The notes under the pieces were generated by a model that saw only the letters and a program-made list of their open reading frames with translations, was not told the DNA's origin and did not search any database. A program made the translations under genes and the position numbers. From positions 1 through 14,951 of the forward strand of contig JAGNMT010000035.1 of assembly GCA_017991025.1 (NCBI GenBank): DNA of 14,951 bases, in the 5' to 3' direction. The stretch comes from Verrucomicrobiales bacterium (GTDB taxonomy: Bacteria; Verrucomicrobiota; Verrucomicrobiia; Verrucomicrobiales; DEV007). Shown one piece after another: positions 1-7,018 of the stretch (position 1 is the first letter of the stretch; each line of letters opens with the position of its first letter).

Positions 1-53
1 TCCTCCTGAAGCGTTTCGTTGTCCCGGCGCTCGGTTAAGGTCACGGTTGCCAT
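1..53 (-). CDS. Start of an unidentified minus-strand gene, cut by the window edge
   Basis: An ATG on the minus strand (complement of 51-53) opens a frame that runs without a stop to the window edge, giving 17 codons that begin MATVTLTERRDNETLQE. A purine-rich AAAGG lies seven bases upstream of the ATG, a good ribosome-binding site by the standards of this window. The fragment is too short to assign to a family. It is in the same orientation as the sugar aminotransferase upstream, so it may belong to a polysaccharide locus, but a 250-base gap separates them and it could equally be a transposase or another gene. The AAAGG lies inside a small potential hairpin (59-75). Confidence 0.4.
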   Translation of the reverse strand, partial: MATVTLTERRDNETLQE

Positions 54-283
54 GTCCAGGCCTTTAAACAAAGCCCCCTCTACACGCTACCGCCAGTGGT
101 GACGGGTCTCTCAGATCGAGATTCGCCACCATAGTTCGGGATTGTGCTGGTTACTATAGCCTCCACTTGGGGTAGGGGACTCAGTCATCCACTTCTTAAC
201 CCCAAAATGGCTTTGTTCAAATTAAAATGAACAACGTTTCCGGGCGGGTGAAATCGCCGGAGCGACGCTCCTGTCACTCCCGC
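54..283 (-). promoter_or_regulatory. Gene-free, hairpin-rich stretch; possible structured leader of the gene starting at 53
   Basis: No credible reading frame lies between the aminotransferase stop (304) and the ATG at 53. The stretch contains consecutive inverted repeats: GCGGG(244-248)/CCCGC(279-283) enclosing GGAGC(259-263)/GCTCC(267-271); TTGTTCA(213-219)/TGAACAA(228-234); TTGGGGT(167-173)/ACCCCAA(199-205); ATAGT(131-135)/ACTAT(153-157); TGGTG(97-101)/CACCA(127-131) enclosing TCTC(109-112)/GAGA(118-121); and GGCCTTT(59-65)/AAAGCC(70-75), which covers the ribosome-binding site of the downstream gene. This could be a regulatory 5' leader, the end of a mobile element, or chance. None of the arms is followed by a T-run on the minus strand, so it is not a clear terminator. 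I do not recognise a known riboswitch. Confidence 0.3.
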
Positions 284-303
284 TAGCCTTACCTGGCAGC
301 CCA

Positions 304-1395
304 TCAGTCGGCTGCAATCGCTTCTACCACCTTATCCTGATCGCCCGGGGTCACATAGGGACTCATCGGCAGGCTGATGCCGGTGGCAGCGATCCGTTCA
401 GTGACGGGAAAATCGCCTTCCTTGTATCTGAGATTAGCAAAAGCGGGTTGAAGATGAAGGGGGACCGAGTAATAAGGCACCGAAGGAACTCCGGAAGCAC
501 CCATTTTCGCCTGTAGGGCGTCCCGGCCTTCAGAGAGAATGGTGTACTGCGCGTAGACCGAAGTGTTTCCGCTGGCGACAACGGGCAACTGCAAGGGTGT
601 TCCGGCAAGCCTTCTGTCGTAGCCGGCGGCGACAGCCTGGCGCAGGGAGATTTCTTCTTCGAACAACTCCATTTTCGCGAGAACGATCGCCGCCTGAATC
701 GTGTCGAGTCGCCCGTTCATCCCGATGATGGGGTGGTAGTGCTTACGCTCCTGCCCGTGAAGACGGATCCAGCGCATGCGCTCGGCCAGCGCGTCATCAT
801 CAGTGAAAAGGGCACCACCATCCCCGTAACCACCAAGAGGCTTGGAAGGGAAAAAGGAGGTGCTTCCGATCAGAGAAAGCGCGCCGGAACGGCGACCGTA
901 ATGGGTCGCCCCGAAACTCTGCGCCGCATCTTCAATTACGGGTATATCCCCCGCTTCGGCAGCAATGCGGTTGATGGCCGTCATGTCGCTGGTCTGGCCG
1001 TAAATACCGACAGGCATGATCGCTTTTGTCTTTTCAGTGATAGCCTCCGCTACAAGAGCGGGGTTCATATTCCAGGTATCCGGTTCGATGTCGACAAATA
1101 CCGTCTTCGCTCCGACGAGAGCAATGACCTCGGCAGTAGAGATCCAGGTATAGGGAACGGTAATGACTTCGTCGCCGGGACCTATCCCCAGTGCCATCAG
1201 TGCGATCATGAGCGAGTCAGTCCCCGAAGAGACGCCAATGGCATGCCGACAACCCAGAAAATCACAAAGACGGGCTTCCAGTTCCGCCACCTCAGGGCCC
1301 ATGATGTATTGTCCGTGATCGAGTACGGCAGCGATGCGAGCATCGATCGACTGCCGGATGCGCTTTTGTTGGCTCTTCAGGTCGATAAAATCCAT
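304..1395 (-). CDS. wbpE: WbpE-like UDP-sugar PLP aminotransferase (DegT/DnrJ/EryC1/StrS family)
   Basis: A PLP-dependent aminotransferase of 363 residues, full family length. The N-terminus (FIDLKSQQKRI, HGQYIMGPEV) and C-terminus (TSVYAQYTI, SLPMSPYV) resemble Pseudomonas WbpE, which transaminates a 3-keto UDP-N-acetylhexuronic acid to a 3-amino sugar for O-antigen. Visible fold-I features are the SSGTDSL phosphate-binding loop (56-62), VIEDAAQSFGA (153-163) with the cofactor-binding Asp156, and SFFPSKPLGGYGDGG (180-194) with the Schiff-base Lys185. The ATG at 1395 fits the family start; no strong Shine-Dalgarno is seen. It lies 115 bases downstream of the kinase-like gene in the same direction. 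The partner genes of the WbpB/WbpD/WbpI pathway are not in the window. The family is certain; the exact substrate is inferred from similarity remembered, not searched. Confidence 0.9.
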   Translation of the reverse strand: MDFIDLKSQQKRIRQSIDARIAAVLDHGQYIMGPEVAELEARLCDFLGCRHAIGVSSGTDSLMIALMALGIGPGDEVITVPYTWISTAEVIALVGAKTVFVDIEPDTWNMNPALVAEAITEKTKAIMPVGIYGQTSDMTAINRIAAEAGDIPVIEDAAQSFGATHYGRRSGALSLIGSTSFFPSKPLGGYGDGGALFTDDDALAERMRWIRLHGQERKHYHPIIGMNGRLDTIQAAIVLAKMELFEEEISLRQAVAAGYDRRLAGTPLQLPVVASGNTSVYAQYTILSEGRDALQAKMGASGVPSVPYYSVPLHLQPAFANLRYKEGDFPVTERIAATGISLPMSPYVTPGDQDKVVEAIAAD

Positions 1396-1510
1396 GGAAG
1401 ACGGGGTAGAAAGTAAGAGGTTTCGTTTCGGGCCAAGTCTACGCCGGTGAGGTCTCTATGCCAGTGATTTCCATAATTCGGGGCGACTGATGCGAAACCG
1501 GACCAACGGT

Positions 1511-3199
1511 TCAAATTTTCACCGCAACCTCGATCCCTTCACTAACCAGAGAGAGGAACTTCTCCCGTTGGCCGGGATGGATTGGCTCGAGATGTTCACC
1601 GGCAGCCTGAAAAAGGGCATCCAGCCGCGGGTCGCCACTGAGCGGCTCCCCCTCCAAAGTCCCTTGCAGTGTAGACTGTTGAAAGCGCTTCCATCCGAGC
1701 ATCCAAACGACGAGAGCGGGGAAAAACTTCTCCGAGAGAGTCGCGGCGACAAATCGCCACGAGATATCATTCTCACCGGGAATAAAGGACTCAGTCGGCC
1801 GTTCCATTCTCAGTTTCACTTCCCACGGTGGCCATGCCTGAAGTTCGCCATTCAGGAGACTTTCCCAGCCCGGGTGCGTCACTCCACTCTCAATATGGAT
1901 CTCCACCTGCCAGGGGGTATTTAGAGACAAGTCAAACCCGGCGCTATCGAACTGCGCCAGAGCACGATGAAACTTCGTAGCGATGAGCAGCATGGCCTCA
2001 CATGTGATGCCGTCAAAAGCCGCAAGCAGCGAAGGCAGGGGAAGTCCCGATTCACGATCCCCAAAAAGAACCGTAAAACTCTCGTCGCAATAGACTGATC
2101 TGATTCTAATTCCATTGTGATGGGCTTTGAGGAACGGATGCGAAAGCCGCCGGTTTACCGGATCGACGAGCGATGTCTCGAACCAGTGCTCCGGCGGGAG
2201 CAGATAGCCAAGGCGGTCCCGCGCCTTTCCGTCCGACGTTCCCTCAAGGAGATAAGGTGAAAAACAAAGAGCGCAGACCGACTCTTTCGGCGGCGGAGGC
2301 AGTTTGTCAGGGAGTGCGGCTATCACCTGTTGCTTGAGGAACCCGCCCAGAAGTCCGATCGGCATCTCCTCTTCGTGTATCGGGATCGTCAGTCGCTGCG
2401 TCCCTTTACCCGATAGAACCAACTCTTCTGTAAAAACCCCCTCCACTTGTTGAAGTCGCTCCCGGAGGCCGCGATCTTTTCCACTTTTGAATTCCTTGAA
2501 GATCGGCCGAAACGCTTTGTTTGCGGCGGCATTGATGTCCCGAAACTGAACCGTTCGCCCCTGTTTCACAAAAGCATGGAGTCTCGCCATCAAGTCGGTC
2601 CACTTTCGAGAAATCTGAAAATCGCTCAGTGCCAGTTCCTCGCGCAAGAGACAAAAAGCCGGGCAAAACCCAACCGCAAGAAGAACCCCATCGCGTGCGA
2701 AAATGTAAAAATCCTCGAGCTCCACATTTGAAAATAACCTCGGAGCACCGGCGAGCGTCTTGAGCGATTGAATGAGGTCAACAACAAGTCGGAAAATTAT
2801 ATTCTCAGGTAAATTAGGGACCCGTGCCAAATAGGTCAAAAAGAGCTCTCCCTCAATCGCCGGACAGATCAAGGTAATCCCATCAGTCGCCCCTCCTTCT
2901 TCTAAAGACACCGCCCCTCCGCGAAACCGCCCCTTCAAGCCGACAAGCTGGTCGTGGCGTTGGAAGACTGATTCCAGATAACCTCTCGGCAACAAACCCC
3001 CGTCTTCTGTATGAAACGCCCAACAAAGAGTCTCATTCTCGTCGTTTCTGGCGAATGAAAACCGCAAAGACGTCGGGATGGCCCTGCCCCAACCAGGCTG
3101 GGGACCTAACTCTTCGAGGAGGAAAAATCTTTCACCCAAGGCTTCAGACATGGAAAATGAAATTTCCAGGATAACCTGAATACCTGAAAATTCCCGCAC
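1511..3199 (-). CDS. Unrecognised 562-residue protein, probable tandem pseudokinase, in the secretion operon
   Basis: I do not recognise this as a named family. It has no signal peptide or membrane segment, so it is probably cytoplasmic. Its layout resembles two degenerate protein-kinase folds. In the first (about 22-215), GERFFLLEELG (22-32) looks like the strand before a glycine loop, ITLICPAIEGELFLTYL (108-124) like the hinge, IIFRLVVDLIQSLKTL (134-149) like helix E, and NVELEDFYIFARDGVLLAVGF (158-178) like the catalytic loop to DFG. The second (about 330-555) repeats this with SVYCDESFTVLFGDRESGLPL (368-388) and a long helix at 398-418. The HRD, VAIK-lysine and DFG residues are missing in both, so no kinase activity is expected. 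A CxxC sits at 309-312. The GTG start has GGAG five bases upstream; ATG at 3151 (Met17) is the alternative. It lies 57 bases after gspG. Confidence 0.8.
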   Translation of the reverse strand: MREFSGIQVILEISFSMSEALGERFFLLEELGPQPGWGRAIPTSLRFSFARNDENETLCWAFHTEDGGLLPRGYLESVFQRHDQLVGLKGRFRGGAVSLEEGGATDGITLICPAIEGELFLTYLARVPNLPENIIFRLVVDLIQSLKTLAGAPRLFSNVELEDFYIFARDGVLLAVGFCPAFCLLREELALSDFQISRKWTDLMARLHAFVKQGRTVQFRDINAAANKAFRPIFKEFKSGKDRGLRERLQQVEGVFTEELVLSGKGTQRLTIPIHEEEMPIGLLGGFLKQQVIAALPDKLPPPPKESVCALCFSPYLLEGTSDGKARDRLGYLLPPEHWFETSLVDPVNRRLSHPFLKAHHNGIRIRSVYCDESFTVLFGDRESGLPLPSLLAAFDGITCEAMLLIATKFHRALAQFDSAGFDLSLNTPWQVEIHIESGVTHPGWESLLNGELQAWPPWEVKLRMERPTESFIPGENDISWRFVAATLSEKFFPALVVWMLGWKRFQQSTLQGTLEGEPLSGDPRLDALFQAAGEHLEPIHPGQREKFLSLVSEGIEVAVKI

Positions 3200-3256
3200 T
3201 AATTCTCCGCGGACGGCCGGAAAACACTGCTCACCAGCCCCCCCGCCGCTCTGACC

Positions 3257-3832
3257 CTACCAGTTGGTAATGTATTTCGCTTCGGCTTCCTCGTCTTCGG
3301 GATCGGCATCCGTGATGGACCAGATGTCGTAAGTCGGGTTGTGCGTCTTCCTTTTCTGGTTCTTCTCCAGATTCGGTGGCTGCGCGAGATAACGAATCGG
3401 GTTGCTATAAGAATCAATGACCATGTAGTCTCCTCCAACGGAGGTGGATCGCGGCTCTTTTGATCCGAGGTTGCTGGTGTAGTCGAGTTTCGGCACGTAG
3501 ACTTTTTCGTTTTTGTCAAAATCCACTTTGCCATCCTTATCCCAATCACCGGATAGATGCCGGTAAAGAATGGCGGCTCCCTCGATCCCGGACTCGTCAA
3601 GATCCCCCGAAGGCTCGTTGACCGGGTAGCTGCCATTATCGATCTGGTATTTCGAGAGGCCGCTTTCCAGCTCACCAATAAAGGCCTCCACATTCCCCCG
3701 AGTGACCCGGCTCATTACGCCCGGCAAAGCCGCGATCAGGAGGCCGGCGAGGATCACCATGATCCCTATCACCACCATGAGCTCGATCATGCTGAATCCA
3801 GAGTGTCTGCGGGAAATTTGAGATAATTTCAT
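3257..3832 (-). CDS. gspG: GspG-like type II secretion major pseudopilin / prepilin
   Basis: A 191-residue prepilin with a class III leader: MKLSQISRRHSG, cleaved after Gly12 before Phe13. The mature chain has the conserved Glu at position 5 (FSMIE) and an uninterrupted hydrophobic helix to about residue 38. The globular part shows the GspG pattern: a helix ending in KYQIDNGSYPVNEP (61-74) and YDIWSITDAD near the end (168-177). It would be processed by a prepilin peptidase encoded elsewhere and assembled by the GspE/GspF proteins next door. DWDKDGKVDFD (96-106) resembles an EF-hand calcium loop. The acidic tail (178-184) is longer than in many relatives. The ATG is well supported by the leader, with AGGA seven bases upstream. 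It lies 93 bases after gspF. Confidence 0.93.
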   Translation of the reverse strand: MKLSQISRRHSGFSMIELMVVIGIMVILAGLLIAALPGVMSRVTRGNVEAFIGELESGLSKYQIDNGSYPVNEPSGDLDESGIEGAAILYRHLSGDWDKDGKVDFDKNEKVYVPKLDYTSNLGSKEPRSTSVGGDYMVIDSYSNPIRYLAQPPNLEKNQKRKTHNPTYDIWSITDADPEDEEAEAKYITNW

Positions 3833-3925
3833 AGTCGGATCCTATCAGAGAACGGGACAATCTGTCAATACAATGTAAACACTTTGCTGAACTAAAATTG
3901 CCCGCCTTTTCGGCCGATCCCCCCC

Positions 3926-5194
3926 TTAGCTGGACTGATTGTTCATCTCGGTGATGATCGTGATCATGGGCATGAAGAGCGCAATAACGATCGTTCCAAC
4001 GATAGCGGCAAGAAACACGATCATGATAGGCTCAATCATCGCCGTCATCGCATCGACCGCATTATCCACCTCATCGTCATAAACATCTGCAATCTTCAGC
4101 AACATATCGGGCAATTGACCCGTCTCTTCACCGACATCGACCATACTGATCACCATGGGAGGGAAAATCCGACTCGCCTCGAGCGGCGCGACAACTGACT
4201 CCCCTTCCCTGACCGCCTCGTGGACTTTCTCGATCGCATTGGCGATGATAACGTTCCCGGCCGTGTCACGGGTGATATTGAGAGCCTGGAGGATAGGCAC
4301 GCCACTCGTCACCAAAGTGCCCAGAGTCCGGGTGAAGCGGGAGATCCCCCCCTTCAGTTGCACCGGGCCAAAGACCGGCATAAAAAGCTTCATCCGATCA
4401 ATCGTCTGACGCCCCACCTTGGTCATACTGAAGGCCTTCCATCCAAAATAGAGCACAGTGCCGCCGATGAGGATGACGAGCCACTGATTCTGAACCCAAC
4501 GACTGATCCCAATGACAAACTGGGTAATCGCGGGAAGCGGCTTGTCGCCGAGCATTTCCGCAAAAATTCTCTCAAATCGCGGCACGATAACAGCCATCAG
4601 GAAGACGAGAATCGCCACCGCAATCACGATCACGATGATGGGGTAAACCATCGCCGCCACAATACGATTCTTCAGCTTCTGCGCCTTTTCCTGGTACTCA
4701 GCGAGACGGATCAGGACGAGCTCGAGCACCCCGCCGAGTTCACCGGCTTTAACCATGTTCACGTAGAGTTTATCAAAAATCTTCGGGTGCTGCCCGAGGC
4801 TTTCCGAGAAAGTTGACCCTCCCGCAACGGAGTCAGCAAGATGGTTGATGGTCCCGGCCATAACACGGTTCTTCTCCTGCTTGCCGAGGACGGACAGTCC
4901 GCGCAAGAGGGGGAGTCCCGCATCCACCAATGTCGCCAACTGGCGGGTAAAGATCATGAGAATTTTGCCCTTGACCCGTCCCCCTGTGGCCATCCCTTTC
5001 TTGGCCTTCTGGCTCGCCTTGGCCCGCTTTTTCGCGCTGCTTGAGACGCCTCCTTTACCAGCCAAAACTACCTGCGTCGGGTAAAGACCGCTCTTCTTAA
5101 GCTGGCTGATCGCGTCAGCTTCATCATTTGCCTTAATCGACCCCGTCGTTTCCGAGCCCTTCGTGTCCAAGGCAATGTATTCGAAATTCGCCAT
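3926..5194 (-). CDS. gspF: GspF/PilC inner-membrane platform protein
   Basis: The polytopic platform protein of type II secretion or type IV pilus machines, which couples the cytoplasmic ATPase to pseudopilin extraction. The 422 residues match the family length. An N-terminal domain (FEYIALDTKGSETTGSI, 4-20) is followed by a Lys/Ala-rich linker (50-77). Two T2SSF repeats then start at about 82 (FTRQLATLVDAGLPLLRGL) and 287 (FTRTLGTLVTSGVPILQAL). The signature VKAGELGG (148-155) recurs as VDVGEETG (352-359). Membrane helices are at about 182-204, 236-256 and 385-412. It is the third gene of the assembly row, 89 bases after the second ATPase. The ATG start is natural for the family (MANFEYIA). 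Confidence 0.96.
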   Translation of the reverse strand: MANFEYIALDTKGSETTGSIKANDEADAISQLKKSGLYPTQVVLAGKGGVSSSAKKRAKASQKAKKGMATGGRVKGKILMIFTRQLATLVDAGLPLLRGLSVLGKQEKNRVMAGTINHLADSVAGGSTFSESLGQHPKIFDKLYVNMVKAGELGGVLELVLIRLAEYQEKAQKLKNRIVAAMVYPIIVIVIAVAILVFLMAVIVPRFERIFAEMLGDKPLPAITQFVIGISRWVQNQWLVILIGGTVLYFGWKAFSMTKVGRQTIDRMKLFMPVFGPVQLKGGISRFTRTLGTLVTSGVPILQALNITRDTAGNVIIANAIEKVHEAVREGESVVAPLEASRIFPPMVISMVDVGEETGQLPDMLLKIADVYDDEVDNAVDAMTAMIEPIMIVFLAAIVGTIVIALFMPMITIITEMNNQSS

Positions 5195-5283
5195 AGTATT
5201 TTTATCGTGTTTCCGTTATCGAAATTTATCCTAGATTAGCTTTTACCCGACTCTTCTGTCGATGAAAAAATGAAAGTCTTGCA

Positions 5284-6978
5284 TCAGGTGTATTTGAGCA
5301 CCTCTTCAATGGTCGTGACTCCTTCAAAGATATTCCGGAGTCCATCCTCCCGGAGAGTCCGCATTCCGAGTTCCTGAGCCTTTTGTTTAAGGATCACCGT
5401 GGCGGCCCTCTGAGCAATGAGTTCGCGGATCGGATTCGACATGTCGAGTAATTCGAAAAGCCCCTGACGTCCTTTGTAACCCGTATCGTTGCAGACATCA
5501 CAACCCTGACCGGTGAAAAACTGCCGGGCACCCGCGTCTGCTGCGGAAATCCCGAGCTGGTGGAGCACCGCCGCAGAAGGTTTATATGCCACCTGACATG
5601 AAGGGCAGATGCGACGCAGGAGACGTTGCCCGAGGACCCCCTCCAGCGTTGCCGCCACGAGGAAAGGCTCGCACCCCATGTCGATCAAACGAGTCACTGC
5701 GCCAGGCGCATCGTTTGTGTGCAACGTCGAAAGCACAAGGTGACCCGTGAGAGATGCTTGAATGGCAATCTGCGCCGTCTCGAGATCCCGCATTTCGCCT
5801 ACGAGGATACGGTCCGGGTCCTGACGGAGAAACGCGCGCAGCACACGTCCGAAATTCAGCCCGATGGCCTCGTTGATCGGCACCTGCATGATCCCGTCCA
5901 TTTCGTACTCCACTGGATCTTCCGCCGTGAGGAGCTTCGAATCGATCGTATTGATCTTACGGAGACAGGCATAGAGCGTGGTGGTTTTTCCCGCCCCGGT
6001 AGGTCCAGTGCAGATGAAAATTCCGTTCGGCTTCTCGATCGTATCAATGATGTACTCGTAGGTCTCCGCCGGGAGATTGAGCATCTCCAGATTCAGATTC
6101 ACGTTGGAACGGTCAAGGACCCGGAGCACAACGCTCTCGCCAAAAATGGTCGGCAGAGTCGAAACCCGCATGTCAATCGGCTGACCGTTGATCTCCTTGG
6201 TGATCCGGCCATCCTGCGGCAATCGTGTTTCGGCAATGTTCAGGGAGGACATGACCTTGATCCTCGATATAATCGCCATCTTCAGGTGCTGTGGCGGCGG
6301 TGCCATCTCGTAGAGCGCGCCATCCACCCGATAACGAATCTTGAAGTCGTCTTCAAAAGGTTCGAAATGAACATCCGAGGCTTTCTCTTTGATCGCCTGG
6401 TAAAGGACGAGATCGACATACCGAATGATGGGTGCCGAGTTGGACTCAGCCTCCAGATCCTCGTTCGAGAGAGCAGCCACCTCAGCACGTATCGCGGCAA
6501 GCGCATCGCTTTCGCCGACCGGCCCCTGGTTCGCCGCTCCCTTGGCACTGCCGCCGTAGTAATATTTTTCAATCAAGGCCTGAATTTGCTCGGGCGGAGC
6601 GACGGCGGGAATGATATTCTGATTGAGGGAAAATCCCAACTCCTCAAGATTCTGGGGGTCCAGCGGATTGGCGATCGCCACCTGCAATCCATTCTCGAGA
6701 AACTGAATGGGGAAACACTGATAAAGCTTGGCAGTTCCCGCCGGGACAGCCAGCAACATCTGCGGCGCGGGCTCGAAGTCGGTCAAATCGTAATACTCAC
6801 CGCCAATGTCCTGCGCTACCAGCTGGAAGAGCTGCTCCCGCTGAAGAAGACCCATCTCCTCCACCGCGTAGGTAATGTCATGATCGCTGCCATAGGCAGC
6901 GGCGATGTAATCCTCCCTTTGGGAATCATCGATCAACCCCCTTGATATCAATAGATCGATTACACTTTCAACCGTCAT
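5284..6978 (-). CDS. gspE: GspE/PilB-type assembly ATPase, second copy, canonical motifs
   Basis: Cytoplasmic hexameric ATPase that powers pseudopilus or pilus assembly. The 564 residues contain an N-terminal GspE_N (MshEN-like) region (about 1-140), a variable linker (141-180), and the secretion ATPase core: DVHFEPFEDDFKIRYRVDG (202-220), Walker A GPTGAGKT (325-332), Asp box and Walker B LRQDPDRILVGEMRD (384-398), and His box SLTGHLVLSTLHTNDA (409-424). A zinc-type four-cysteine site is at CPSC (458-461) and CDVC (493-496), typical of GspE and PilB and absent from the retraction ATPase PilT. All catalytic motifs are intact. The ATG lies 40 bases after the first ATPase gene, suggesting co-transcription. 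Confidence 0.96.
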   Translation of the reverse strand: MTVESVIDLLISRGLIDDSQREDYIAAAYGSDHDITYAVEEMGLLQREQLFQLVAQDIGGEYYDLTDFEPAPQMLLAVPAGTAKLYQCFPIQFLENGLQVAIANPLDPQNLEELGFSLNQNIIPAVAPPEQIQALIEKYYYGGSAKGAANQGPVGESDALAAIRAEVAALSNEDLEAESNSAPIIRYVDLVLYQAIKEKASDVHFEPFEDDFKIRYRVDGALYEMAPPPQHLKMAIISRIKVMSSLNIAETRLPQDGRITKEINGQPIDMRVSTLPTIFGESVVLRVLDRSNVNLNLEMLNLPAETYEYIIDTIEKPNGIFICTGPTGAGKTTTLYACLRKINTIDSKLLTAEDPVEYEMDGIMQVPINEAIGLNFGRVLRAFLRQDPDRILVGEMRDLETAQIAIQASLTGHLVLSTLHTNDAPGAVTRLIDMGCEPFLVAATLEGVLGQRLLRRICPSCQVAYKPSAAVLHQLGISAADAGARQFFTGQGCDVCNDTGYKGRQGLFELLDMSNPIRELIAQRAATVILKQKAQELGMRTLREDGLRNIFEGVTTIEEVLKYT

Positions 6979-7018
6979 ACAAACTCAAAATAAGTAAAAT
7001 TTTCCAGCCTCACGCCCT

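Noticed and set aside
84..130. Minus-strand CTGAGA, ACCCGT and CACC in TPP-riboswitch-like order
   Set aside because: The GGGG-containing P2 partner upstream and the CTGG/CCAG P5 stem are missing, and GAGA is better explained as part of a TCTC/GAGA hairpin. The downstream fragment does not look thiamine-related.
733..1416. A 227-codon plus-strand frame opposite the aminotransferase
   Set aside because: It lies antisense to a gene with all catalytic motifs intact, and its translation shows no domain or plausible start signal.
1496..1511. AACCG/CGGTT inverted repeat at the end of the kinase-like gene
   Set aside because: The stem has only five base pairs, overlaps the stop codon, and lacks a T-run on the minus strand, so it is not a convincing terminator.
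3839..3868. TTGACA-18-TAGGAT on the minus strand before gspG
   Set aside because: The -35 is perfect, but the -10 overlaps the likely Shine-Dalgarno AGGA and would put the transcript start at the ATG itself. I cannot support an internal promoter from this.
5626..6945. A 439-codon plus-strand open frame opposite the second ATPase
   Set aside because: It is the antisense shadow of a fully conserved GspE gene; the translation has no recognisable domain and is rich in Arg/His, as such shadows usually are.
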